This document shows positions 10,800 through 22,413 of a stretch of 64,000 nucleotides of DNA, one piece after another. The notes under the pieces were generated by a model, which had not been told where the DNA came from, ran no database searches, and saw only the letters and a program-made list of their open reading frames with translations. Within the stretch, counting starts at the first letter, position 1, and each line of letters starts with the position of its first letter. Both the position numbers and the translations under genes were made by a program. Source of the stretch: Chloranthus sessilifolius (Eukaryota > Streptophyta > Magnoliopsida > Chloranthales > Chloranthaceae); assembly GCA_021018995.1 (NCBI GenBank), contig CM037587.1, positions 6,140,866-6,204,865 on the forward strand. Direction: 5' to 3'.

Positions 10800-13700
10800 G
10801 CAAATTTTAGCTTCGCACTCCCAGGTAGCCTCTGCAGCTAAAGTGGTTTCGCCACTTTAGCTAAAGTGGTTCAAGAGTATTTCATGCACAACGTATTAGT
10901 AAAGTGGTTCCGTCACTTTACTAATACAAGTAGGATCAGCTTGGTCCGCAACACTTGTTCTTTATAGTCTAATATTTGCAGGGGCTCTTCAACCAAGGTT
11001 ATATCCTCTTGAAGTTCAATTGGTTGATAATCTAAAACATGGGTTGGATCTTTCACGCATTTTCTTAGCATGGATATATGGAATACGTTGTGCATACTCA
11101 CCAGCTGTGGTGGCAGAGCAATCCGAGAAGCAACTTCTCCAACTTGACCCAACACCTCAAAAGGTCTAACGTAACGTGGACTTAGCTTTCTACGTTTACC
11201 AAAGTGCATCATGCCCTTTGTTGGTGAGATCTTTACAAAAACCTTGTCTCCTACCTAAACACAGGTGTTAACTCCATACCAATTGAGCAGACAAAGAAGA
11301 CTTAAGGTATTTAACGCAATCAAGCTTACCTGAAACTCAACGTATGTCCTATGAAGATCGACATAACTTTTCTGGCGATTTTGAGCAACCTGTAATTTCT
11401 CGCGGATTAACCGAACTATCTCAGTTGTACTGTCCATTATAGCAAGTCCCAAAATAAGCTTGCCGACTTCCTCCCAATTCAAAGGAGATCTTCATCTTCG
11501 TCTATATAAGGCTTCATAGGGAGCCATATCGATACTAGCTTGATAATTGTTATTATAGGCAAACTCCATCAGAGGCAAATGTTGGTCCCATGACCCGTGA
11601 AAGTCCAACATGCATGCACGCAACATGTCCTCTATGATCTGGTTCACTCTCTCAGTCTGCCCATCGGATTGAGGATGAAACGCTGAGCTGAAATCAACTT
11701 TAGACCCCATGCCTTCTTGGAATCTCTGTCAGAATTGAGATGTATAGAGCGGGTGTCAATCAGACACGATACTGACCGGTATGCCATTAAGTCTAACGAT
11801 CTCTTTAAGGTACAACTTTGCAAGTTTGTTGGCAGTATATTTGGTGTTATACGGTAGGAAATGTGTAGACTTCGTCAGTCTATCCACAATGTCCCAGATG
11901 ACATTGTGTTTCCTCAACGTCTTTGGCAATCCTAATATAAAGTCCATAGAAATAGCTTCCCATTTCCACTCAGGTATCAGCAATGGTTACAACAATCTCA
12001 CCAGATTTCGATGATCTACCTTTACTTGGTGGCAAACGAGACACTTGGACACATATTCAACAACATCTTTCTTCAAGCCTCTCCACCAAAAGCTTTTCTT
12101 CAAATCCTGGTACATCTTAGTACTCTCAGGATGTATAGCATACATCGATTTATGAGCCTTTTTCAAAATAGTATCCCGAAGCTCAACTCTAGTAGATATA
12201 CACACTCGGTCTCTGAATAACATGGTACCATCGTCTCTGATGGAGAAATCCATTCTGATCCTGTTGATCACTCCCTTTCTAATGGCCATAAGCTTATTGT
12301 CAATCATCTGGAGCTTGCAGATGTTTTCAAATAACACTGGTCGGATAACAAGGGTGGCCATCAATGCACCTGAACCTCTAACATCAAATCTCGTATCGCA
12401 CAAGGCCATGTCCTCAAGTAGATGCCACTAGCGCACTCTCGTAATAAGGTGTGATAACTGAACCAAAGACTTCAGACTCAAAGCATCTGCCACTACATTA
12501 ATACTAGATGGAACAATTATAATCTTTCATGAACTCCATCTATCTTTGTTGTCGCATATTCAAATCCTTCTTAGTAAATAGGTACTTGAGGCTCTTGTGA
12601 TCTGTAAAGATATCAAACATCTAACCATATAGGTAGTGTCTTTAGATCTTCAAAGCAAAGATGACTGCTACTAACTCAAGATCATGAGTGGGATAGTTCT
12701 TCTCGTAGTCTTTGAGTTATCCGGAGTAGTAAGCAATGACTTTTTTGTCCTGGTTGAGTACGCAACCCAAATCACTGTAAGAAGCGTCACTGTATACTGT
12801 AAAACCTCCACCACCTGAAGGTATAGCTAGTACTGGTGCTGTAGTCAGACGCTTCTTGAGTTTTTGAAAACTCTGCTCGCACTGCTTTATCCAATCAAAT
12901 CTAGAATTCTTTTTCGTAAGCTGTGTAAGCAGACCCGAGAGTTTGGAGAATCCTTCTACAAATCGTCTATAGTATCCCACTAAGCCAAGGAAATTATGGA
13001 CTTCAGTCACCGTCTTCGATTGCTCCCAATTCACCACAGATTCGATCTTTGCAGGATCGACCGTTATACCCTTTTTAGAGACGACGTGGCCTAAGAAACT
13101 GATCTGCTCAAGCCAAAACTCACAATTGCTGAGTGTTGCATATAATTTATGATCTCTGAGGGTTTGTAGAGTGACTCGTAGGTGCAGCTCATGTTTCTCT
13201 CGTGTCTTTGAATATATCAGGATGTCATCTATGAAAACTACGACAGACTTGTCTAAATATGGTTTGAATATACAATTCATCAAGTCCATGAATGACGCAG
13301 GAGCATTCGTAAACCCAAATGGCATCACCAAGAATTCATAGTGTCCATATCAAGTTCTGAAGGCTGTCTTCTGGATGTCTTCAGACTTGACTCTCAGCTG
13401 ATGATAGCCTGATCTCAAGCCAATCTTAGAGAAAAACCTCCCTCCTTGTAATTGATCAAAGAGATCATCTATTCTCGGAAGCGGGTAACGATTCTTAATT
13501 GTCAACTTGTTTAGCTGATGGTAATCGATGCAGAGCCGCATCGAACCATATTTCTACCTGACAAACAGTACTGGTGCTCCCCAAGGAGAAACAGTAGGTC
13601 CGATAAATCCCTTGTCCAGAAGCTCTTGTAGTTGCTCCTTCAATTCCTTTAATTCGGCTGGAGCCATACAATACAGAGCTTTCAACATTGGCTCAATACC

Positions 13701-14229
13701 CGAAGCTAACTCAATGGCGAACTCGATCTCACGATCAGGTGGTAGTCCCAGTAGGTCCTTGGGAAATACATCAGGGTACTTGCAAGCAACATAAATGTCA
13801 ACAATGATATTCTTCTCTTCTCGTTGCTCTTGTAGGAAGGCTATGTAACCACTGCACCCATTCCTCATAAGTCGTTTAGCTCGAATAGCTGATATGAAAG
13901 GTGCTACCCTAGACTTTACTCTAAAAAATCGGAATGACTTCATCTTTGGAGGATGAAAAACTACCATTTTCCAAACGAAATTGACACTCGCATGGTAAGC
14001 GGATAGCTAGTCCATTCCCAATATCACATCAAATCCCACCATATCTAATAGTATCAGATCTGCACGGTATCTGTCTTTACTGAATTACCTGCAGGAACTG
14101 TCACCGCTAAAATGAAGTCTAGTGTCCTAGGCGTAATACCCATACGTGCTGAGAACATCGGAGTAATAAAGGAGTGGATAGACCCTGGGTCAATCAGTAC
14201 TCTTGCCTCTGTTTCACATATATCCTTCT
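10800..14229 (-). pseudogene. pol: Degenerate pol of element 2 (protease to chromodomain)
   Basis: The protease region starts next to the candidate intron (EARVLIDPGS, about 14180-14215). 13967-12717 is one frame with two in-frame stops. It contains the N-terminal RT blocks ([22 protein letters not shown]), [17 protein letters not shown] and the active-site box [12 protein letters not shown] (FIDD, a YVDD variant), [11 protein letters not shown] and the start of RNase H ([16 protein letters not shown]). Integrase follows at 12409-11492 (HKSMYAIHPES, CLVCHQVKVDH, WEAISMDFILGL, ERVNQIIEDML) with frame shifts. The chromo-type end at 11212-10800 is disrupted by two fold-back insertions (10837-10927). 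One clear stop (13347-13349) is TGA where relatives have CGA. Confidence 0.92.
10837..10927. repeat. Two perfect hairpins in the chromodomain region
   Basis: GCTAAAGTGG-TTTCG-CCACTTTAGC (10837-10861) and GTATTAGTAAAGTG-GTTCCGT-CACTTTACTAATAC (10893-10927) are perfect stems of 10 and 14 bp that share the AAAGTGGTTNCG core. Element 3 has neither at the corresponding place, so they look like local inverted duplications in this copy. Confidence 0.85.
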
Positions 14230-14395
14230 CTTGATGTATAAAAAGAGTACCTTAAATTTATATAACAAACATATAAAACTTATAGAGCACTAAGTATACT
14301 GCATTCCAGAATATTACTATATATGTAGTATATTAGGACATTCTATCAAACATATATACGAAGGAAAATTTTTAACTCTCAAAGCGCAAAGATAC
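14230..14395 (-). other. Candidate intron between gag and protease, element 2 (166 bp)
   Basis: After the zinc-knuckle region the minus strand reads CCAAG|GTATCTTT. The segment is AT-rich and stop-rich. It ends ACATCAAG| before the coding resumption DICETEARVLIDPGS. Boundaries are GT-AG. Element 3 has a segment of 167 bp at the same place with the same 5' boundary (CCAAG|GTATG). The exact 3' AG is chosen so that the downstream frame is open. Splicing is inferred from sequence only. Confidence 0.5.
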
Positions 14396-14559
14396 CTTGG
14401 ATGACATCGTTCGATGCCTGCGCATCAGTTGCTGTGACGACATATGCTCGACCTTGAACAATAGGTCGAGAAGATCTTTGGGTGGACGGTGATCTAGTTC
14501 TCTCTTTACTGTCCTCAGGACAATTCCTGACCATGTGGCCCATCTTGTCACACCTAAAG
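14396..14559 (-). pseudogene. gag: gag C-terminal fragment of element 2
   Basis: This is the end of gag after the zinc knuckle: the text matches the element 3 gag (LVRNCPEDSKERS..., YAVTA.D.....DVIQG) up to the insertion point of element 3 in the knuckle itself. The five bases TAAAG (14555-14559) are repeated at 29711-29715, where the same gag continues. Confidence 0.85.
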
Positions 14560-17259
14560 TGTGACAGCCCGGATTTCTATGCCCAGAAATCTGTGCCATC
14601 AGGATCATACTCTGGATGATCCTCGGAACGAATCATAAAGTGTCTGCTCGTATAGCGGAACCCAAGCAGACACTTTTCAGCAGTGGTAGGTCGAGTCATC
14701 ACATAAAGCATTGAAAATAAAAGAATAATAAATAAATAACATGATTCTATTTATCAAAAGAATATACATTCTCAAAAAAAAGGAACCAAGAAGAATCATT
14801 GGTGATGGACATCCATCACCCAAACAATGGTTCCCGATAATGGTTCTAATAGAATGTATAAAATCAAAAAAATACAATATAGATAGTAATATAAGTATAT
14901 ACATGTAGACAGTGGCCACCAGGCACACAAAATAATCCGGGATATCCACAATGCAAATATGAGACTCAGTACCCAGGCAACGAATAGAACTCGTCCGCCT
15001 GGATGTCTGTCTCCTCGTCCTCGGCCTCAGCCTCTAGATCAGGCTGGTAATCTGGGTCACTCTCAATGCCGGGAAGTACAGCCTCAGAACCTAAAAGTGG
15101 TTTAGAAAGCAGGGTGAGCTACATCATAGCTCAATAGAAGAATTTCAACTAAATGAATTGAATATGCAGATCAAGCTATCTCAAAATAGGAATCAAATCA
15201 GAAACATACAATCATGACGAATCAAATCAAATACTGAGCTTTTAGACAAGAAATCAGATGTTATGCAAGTATATGATAAGAGAACTTAAATTGTGTATGT
15301 TTAACTTAAGAAACTCCCGTGACTATATAGCACGGAGTAAACAGGAATATTTCGATAGGAAACCCCAACCAATCGTCGTTCACATGAACAATTTTGAATT
15401 GCAACAATGCCTCATCTATGGAGTGCAATTATGCCGAGGGATTACAAGCAGACGCATAAGTGTGCCAGGCATTGGATATACCGCCGAGTCGGTGGGGATC
15501 ATCTGGTTAAATCATCAAATCACATACACATAGACCTCACAGATCAGATAACAGAAATCAGAAGCAAGTTTCAAGAAGCAAATCAGGAAACAGAAATCAG
15601 AGATAGCAGGAATTTATGATATGCTTACATGCTTGTTAAAAATCAAACGTAATGATATGAAATAAATATGAAATCAAACTCAAAAACAGTTTAGGTTGGT
15701 TTTCCCCTACCTCAGGTCAAAATATCTTCTTAGCAAATCCAAAGCTTTTCAAGGCGTCAGGTTTTGATCCTAGACCATAAACACAGCATTCTACACGTCA
15801 GGAATGTCGGCATATGAACTGGCACAGTGTCCAGTAGTATTCAACTCACAAAATTAACACAGGCCAAAAACAGGGGTGATTGATCGATCACCACTCTTAT
15901 TGATCGATCACCACTCTTATTGATCGATCAATCTTTCTTGTTGATCGATCAATAACCCCATTGATCGATCAATACCCTCTTAGCTTTCATCCAGGAACAT
16001 AGTCAATTGATCGATCAATAGACCTTATTGATCGATCACTACTCATCATTGATCGATCAATACACTTATTGATCGATCAATAACCTCTTCTCTCCTCACT
16101 TTAACACTGCCTAAAATTGATCGATCACCACTTTGGTTGATCGATCAATGCCTCCTGTTGATCGATCAATGTCCTCATTGATCGATCAATGACTTAACTT
16201 CAAAAATTCCCACCTTCTGTTCACATTTAATATTTATACAGATTGATCGATCAATGCCTTCATTGATCGATCAATACACTCCAGTGATCGATCAATACCT
16301 TTGTTGATCGATCACCAACTGTCATTGATCGATCACTTTCTTGTTGATCGATCAATACCCAGGATTGATCGATCAATGCCTAAATTGATCGATCAATGCT
16401 CTTCGAGCACTGAACTTCCAGAATTCTCAAGCTTCTGTTCACTTTTCTATCCTATATAGATTGATCGATCAATGTCTTCATTGATCGATCACCACCAATC
16501 ATTAATCGATCAATAATGACAGAACTCCTGTCATTAATGGAGGTCATCTCCAACCCTATTTCAAACCCATTTTCATTAATGGTTACCAACAACCATTAAC
16601 ACACCATCAATACACATATATGGGCCTCTCATTTGCCCCTATTTAAATACACAGACTCACCTTTATTTAGGCCCTATCGGGGTTTCGGCAATTCGATCCG
16701 GACGAGGGTGTCGGATCCGAAGCTTGAGCCGTATCTCCGTGGTGACTCCGATATGTAATGTCTCGATTTCGATTCAGCACACAGAGGTTTCACACGCACA
16801 TAGATTGTACCTGAGTTCGTTTCATTGAACTCACTTCACCTCATCTCATTCCGACTCTCGATCTCCGTAGTTCTAACCCTATTTCCTCACAAAAACACTT
16901 CCAATCTCACCTAGCCACAGATCTCTTTACTCAAGAACCAGAGGAAGAAGAAGAAAGGAGATCTCCCCAGGTCTCTTCCTTCCTTTATAAGCTACCAACT
17001 GAAATATCCTTGATATTTTAGTTTTCCCTAATTTAGGCTTCGGTGTGAAACACAAACACAGTCGATGTGGCGTAGCAAGCCGTCTCAACGTCTTACATGA
17101 CTCGGATTTAAGTGAGAATTCATACGTGAATTCACCTAATTATAGGCCAATATTATTTATAATAATAAAATTTTAAAGTTTTAAATCTGTCTCGATTCTC
17201 GTGCCGGGCATGCAGATCGAAACAGTCAGGTTCTTGTTCAGAATTTTCAGGTTATTACA
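14560..17259 (-). repeat. 3' LTR of element 3 (2700 bp)
   Basis: Plus-strand ends are TGTGACAGCCCG (14560) and AGGTTATTACA (17259). It is nearly identical to 27071-29710. Differences include a 36-bp segment near 15560-15600 that the other copy lacks and whole-unit changes in the palindrome array. The shared LTR boxes are at 14793 (hairpin box), 15102 (GGTGAGCTAC), 15481 (GCCGAGTCGGTGG) and 15704 (CCCCTACCTCAGG). Confidence 0.96.
15881..16515 (-). repeat. Palindrome array in the 3' LTR of element 3 (24 copies)
   Basis: There are 24 copies of ATTGATCGATCAAT or its half-variant TTGATCGATCACC, mostly spaced about 20 bp, in clusters. The clusters are separated by spacers that themselves recur (CACCTTCTGTTCACATTTAA at about 16210 and CAAGCTTCTGTTCACTTTTC at about 16427). 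Confidence 0.95.
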
Positions 17260-17276
17260 TTATCCCCCTTTAGGAA
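17260..17276 (-). other. Polypurine tract of element 3
   Basis: Minus strand CCTAAAGGGGGATAA precedes the LTR start TGTAATAACC. The CATTTTCGAGGACAAAAATT motif lies upstream of it. 17296-17471 is non-coding. Confidence 0.8.
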
Positions 17277-17471
17277 TTTTTGTCCTCGAAAATGTCTAAG
17301 AGATCGTGTGAGATAATGGTGATATGTCCTAATTGTAACAGGCATAACAAACTAGTAAACGAGCAGGCAAGCAGTGTAAGTAGTCAGTAGATCATAGATA
17401 TGCAGATCTAATGTAAATGGAAAGCAAGATACAGAATACATATACGGTATAATAATGAAAAGAATAATACA

Positions 17472-18909
17472 TTAGAGGATAGTAATACTGCGGACGCCGA
17501 TGGGCCGGCTCACAAAGCGAGGTCTGCTGGGATGAGGCGGTGGGATGCTGTAGTCACGAGGGTCCACCACATGCTGACGAGCGTGGGTGATCATCGGCGT
17601 GGACGTCGTGGCATATAAATGTTGCATGACCAGCTCATGCATCCCCTCGTGGTAATCTAGACGACGATGAATCTGTCGCTAGAATGCCTCCATGCCATCC
17701 AGCCGCTCGTGTATACGTCGGTTTCCCTCCACCAGCTCCCGAAGCATCGCGACGACATCGTCTGAGGAAGATGGTGGGGGATGGGTAGTGGTGTGACGGA
17801 TCGGTCGATGGAGTGTAGTGGGGGTTGGCTGTGTAGATACCTCAGGTGGAGGTGGTGGATCACGCATGGCCTCCCCCTCTCCAGATGCAGGCTCGGCAGG
17901 AGCTGAACCTCGGCGACGGTAGGTGGGATGGGCTCAGCTGCGCCCTCCTCCTCCCGAGGAAGCCGTCTAACCAATAAATTGTAACTCTTGGTCCAGTCTT
18001 TCAGTTGAAAGACTTTGGTGTTGTCGACCAAGCGAGGCTCGTGAGGAGCCAAAGTGTAGGCCTCGCGTAGAGCAGCATACTGCTCTACCAGCTTGGTGAT
18101 GAGGCGGGCATAAGGGATTTGTTTCTTAATCCCCGACTTGACCTTTTCAGACATAAGGTCATTGGCATTGATTATGCCCTCGATGACCAAATCAGCCATA
18201 GAGAACCAACGGTTCTCATAGGTCGAGAATAGTGCCTGTTGCACTACTCCAGTCCGCGAGGACTTGTGCAAAAACGGGTTAAGTGCACACTTGATATACG
18301 TATCAAGCATTCACAACCTATCAGGTAATTGGGCCCTAGATATTGATTGGCCCCTCCCGTGTTGACCCTAGGTCATCTTAGTGACCACGTCAGCGAAAGA
18401 GACCTCCTTGACGTACGGGACATCGAGGCCACGCCACAGGTCTCAACGTAAGTGGGTGGGCATTGAAGTGCTGCTGTGACGTGGAAATGGTTGAATTTAT
18501 ATTCAAACCCATCGATGGTCGTGACAAGTCGATGGAGACTGTCACCCCATCATAGGTTTTAGAAAAAGAGTCTCACAAGAAGTGGACAATAGTGGTCATG
18601 AAACGGTTCAAGCAAGGGTTTTAACCCGAGCTTTTGGATATAACCCTTGGCCCAAGCCATTTCGGGTCAGTCCTTGTAAAGCGAGGACACAAAAACGTAC
18701 TCGGGTAGGAACGTTTTAGAAGCCCACCAAGGTTTGGGGACTTCACGTTCAACGGGGAGCGGAACGGGGGTCAGAATGGGTGGTACTACGGTCGAAACCG
18801 ATGCCACAGGTGGCACGGGTGTTTGAGGAATGGGAACAGAGGGCGGTAGGGGTGTACGAGCCCAGGATGTTGGGATCTTCCGCGAAGCGTTCTTCGTTCG
18901 CGGGCCCAT
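17472..18909 (-). pseudogene. aORF of element 3
   Basis: The ATG is at 18909 (MGPRTKNASRKIP), followed by a Pro/Val-rich linker and PWWASKTFLPEYVF. After a stop near 18667 the core continues (GLKPLLEPF, LVRLFF, FEYKFNHFHV). A long open stretch is found at 18310-17657 (MLDTYIKCALNPFLHKSSRTGVVQQALFS...). The C terminus, in a different frame, has ELVEGNRRIHERLDGMEAF and HRRLDYHEGMHELVMQHLY, probably helical, and ends RSITIL-stop at 17472. Only element-to-element homology supports the gene. It is sense-oriented between the palindrome array and the PPT. Function unknown. Frame breaks make it inactive. Confidence 0.78.
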
Positions 18910-19071
18910 GGTCAAAATTTTGCAAAAATACGAAAATAAGAATCGAAATGAATGGAAACAAGAGTTTTACCAAGTGAATGGAGCAACGTCCACTCGAATC
19001 AAGCCGAAGGAAGGACGGAGATGGCCGGAGAAGAGCTGGGAAGGAGGTTGAACGGTCGGAGTCCAAAACCC

Positions 19072-19411
19072 TTGATCGATCAATCTTAAAGCTTTGTGCA
19101 AATGACCGTTCGAAACCCCAAACTTTAACTTAAACCCCAGGATTGATCAATCAATGCTTTTATTGATCGATCAATGGAGCATATTTATGCCCTAAATCGA
19201 TGCATTGATCGATCACCAACCCTTGTTGATCGATCACTGACCCTTGTTGATCGATCAATGGAACCGATATTGATCGATCAATACTCCTGTTGATCGATCA
19301 ATAGCCTAACATTGGAGTGCAATCCTTCACTGTCATTGATCGATCACCTCTCTTTGTTGATCGATCAATCACTAAATTGATCGATCAATACCTCTGTTGA
19401 TCGATCAATGC
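19072..19411 (-). repeat. Internal palindrome array of element 3 (12 copies)
   Basis: There are twelve copies of (A/G)TTGATCGATCAAT or TTGATCGATCAC(C/T) between the chromodomain stop (19617) and the aORF start (18909), the same motif as in the LTRs of this element. A poly-T run (19441-19453) follows. Confidence 0.93.
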
Positions 19412-19616
19412 TGGCTGTGACACTACTTAGCACAGTCAGCTTTTTTTTTTTTTCTTCTACAGTTAACGTCCGCACTTCAAAAACAAGGGTACATGTATAT
19501 CATATACAGAATCCAAGGAAGGGGATTTCTCGAGCAAATGATGCATGCTTACGCACAACAACATAATTATGATGACGAATCTTTAAGTGAAAACGATTAA
19601 AAATTTACCTTTCTCA

Positions 19617-22413
19617 TCAGGTAAACAAATGTGGATATTGTTCGCGGATTTTGGTTGCGCGCTCCCATGTAGCTTCAGCGTCCGAATGATTTCTCCATTT
19701 GACTAGCACCAGTGGAATCAACTTAGTCCGCAAGACTTGATCTCGATGATCCAAAATAGCGATTGGTTCTTCAATCACCGTCAAATCCTCTTGTAGCTCA
19801 ATCGGTTGGAAATCCAAGACGTGAGTCGGATCGCATACGTAGCGACGTAGCATGGACACGTGAAAATTGTTATGCATGCTTGTTAACTGTGGTGGCAAGG
19901 CAATCCGATAAGCGACTTCACCAACCCGTCCGAGCACCTCAAATGGACTGATATATCGAGGACTCAGCTTTTTGTGTTTCCCAAAACTCATGACACCCTT
20001 GGTTGGCGAGATCTTCACAAAAACCTTGTCTCCAACCTGAAAACAAGTGTTAATTCCATAGTAATTCAATTTAACCATGGACATATGCTTCGTCTAATGT
20101 ATTTGGTTATACCAGAAACTCCACTTGCGTCCGATGGAGTTCGGCATAGCTCTTTTGGTGACTTTGGGCAATCCTCAACCTTTCGCGGATCAACCTAACC
20201 GTCTCGGTGGTACTGTCCATGATCTCTGGTCCCAAGACAAGCTTTTCGTCGACTTCTTCCCAATTCAATGGAGATCTGCATCTACGTCCATATAAGGCTT
20301 CATAAGGCGCCATCCCAATACTTGACTGATAACTGTTATTGTAAGCGAACTCGATCAGAGGCAAATGTTGATCCCATGAACCATAAAAATCTAACATACA
20401 TGCTCACAACATATCCTCTATGATCTGGTTCACTCTCTCAGTCTGTCAATTTGTCTGAGGATGAAATGCTGAGCTGAACTCTAATTTAGTACCCATGCCT
20501 TCTTGGAATCGTCGCCAAAATTGCGACGTATATAGCGGATCTCTATCACATACGATGCTAACTGGTATGCCATGTAATCGAACTATCTCCCTCATGTACA
20601 GCTCTGCTAGTTTGTTGGCTGTGAATGTAGTTTGATACGACAGAAAATATGCAGATTTTGTCAGTCGGTCTACAATGACCCAAACGGCATTGTTCTTTCT
20701 CAACGTGCTCTGCAATCCTAGAATAAAATCCATAGAAATGGCTTCCCATTTCCACTCTGGCACTGGCAATGGTTGTAACAAACTCGCTGGATTCCGATGG
20801 TCCACTTTCACCTGCTGGCAGACCAAACACTGAGAAACATAATCCGCAACATCTTTCTTTAGTCCTCTCCACCAGAAACTTCGCTTGAGATCTTGGTACA
20901 TCTTGGTACTCCCAGGATGTATAGCATATGTAGACTTATGCGCTTCTTCTAAAATTGTGTCCTTTAGGTCCTTCGTATTCGGTATGCACATCCGATCTCG
21001 AAATAGCAAGGTGCCATCATCCTTGATGGTAAAATCAGGCCTGATCCTGTTGATCACATCCCTTCTAATGGCCATAAGCTCACCGTCAATCATCTGGAGC
21101 TTACGTACGTTATCAAACAATGTGGGCCGTATCACAATTGTAGTCATCAGTGCCCCTTAACCTCTGACATCAATCAGCGTATCACACAAGGCCAGGTCCT
21201 CAAGTAGATGCCACCTTTGTACTCTGGTGATAAGATGTGTCAACTGAGCCGAAGACTTCCTGCTCAAAGCATCTTCCACAACATTGGCCTTCCCAGGGTG
21301 ATACTGGATGGAACAATCGTAATCCTTCAAGAACTCCATCCATCTGCGCTGTCGCATATTTAAATCCTTCTGGGTAAACAGATACTTAAGACTTTTGTGG
21401 TCGGTGTAGATATCAAATGTCTCACCGTATAAGTAGTGCCTCCAAATCTTTAAAGCAAAGATCACCGCCGCTAACTCCAGATCATGAGTCGGGTAATTTC
21501 TCTCATGTTCCTTAAGTTGTCTAGAGCCATATGCGATAACCTTCTTATGCTGGTTGAGGACACAACCCAACCCAATATACGATGCATCACTGTAGATAGC
21601 AAAACCTCCTCTGCCAGAAGGTATAGCCAGCACTGGTGCTGTAGTCAGACGCGTCTTCAATTCCTAGAAACTTTTCTCGCACTGATCAGTCCAATCAAAC
21701 TTAGCATTTTTCTCAAAGGAGTCGTAGTTTAGAGAAACCTTCTACGAATCGCCTGTAGTATCCTGCCAAACCAAGAAAACTACGGACCTCACATCCGTTT
21801 AGGTCAAGCTTTCCAATTCACGACGGCCTCAATCTTTGTCGGATCCACTGTTATACCCTTAGCAGAGACAATATGGCCCAAGAAACTCACTTGGTCCAGC
21901 CAAAACTCACACTTACTGAGCTTTGCGTACAATTTGTGTTCTCTGAGGGTCCGTAAAACTACATGTAGATGCTCTTCATGTTCCTCCTTTGTCTTGGAAT
22001 AGACAAGAATGTCATCTACAAAAACAACCACTGACTTGTCCAAGTGTGGTTTAAACACACAGTTCATCAGGTCCATAAATGATGCAGGTGCATTCGTCAA
22101 TCCAAACGGCATAACTAAGAATTCATAGTGCCCATATCTGGTTCTGAACGCCATCTTCTCAACATCTTCAGCTTTGACTCGTAATTGATGGTAACCTGAT
22201 CTCAAGTCGATCTTCGTAAAGAACCTCGCTCCTTGCAATTGATCAAACAGATCATCGATCCTAGGGAGCGGGTAACGATTCTTAATCGTCAACTTATTCA
22301 ACTTCCGACAGTCAATGCATAGACGCATCGAACCATTTTTCTTTCTGACAAACAATACGGGTGCTCCCCAAGGAGACACACTCGACCGAATGAACCCTTT
22401 GTCAAGCAGTTCT
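19617..22413 (-). pseudogene. pol: pol of element 3: RT, RNase H, integrase, chromodomain
   Basis: RT (22379-21804) is intact over its core: [29 protein letters not shown] and [13 protein letters not shown] frame break near 21720-21790 leads to RNase H ([46 protein letters not shown]). A TAA at about 21150 separates integrase in the same frame (HKSTYAIHPGS, CLVCQQVKVDH, WEAISMDFILGL, SIVCDRDPLYTSQFW, ERVNQIIEDML). Two further TGA stops lie near 20398 and 20450. The C-terminal frame 20084-19617 has KLSPRYISPFEVLGRVG and a chromodomain-like end (LVKWRNHSDAEATWE...YPHLF). It is the best preserved pol here but not functional. The 5' part of pol is at 24842-25501, beyond the solo LTR. Confidence 0.95.

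Noticed and set aside
15881..16515. Regularly spaced short repeats that look like a CRISPR array
   Set aside because: The repeats are 12-14 bp palindromes with short, partly repeated spacers, inside a plant retrotransposon LTR; there are no cas genes and the organism is a eukaryote.
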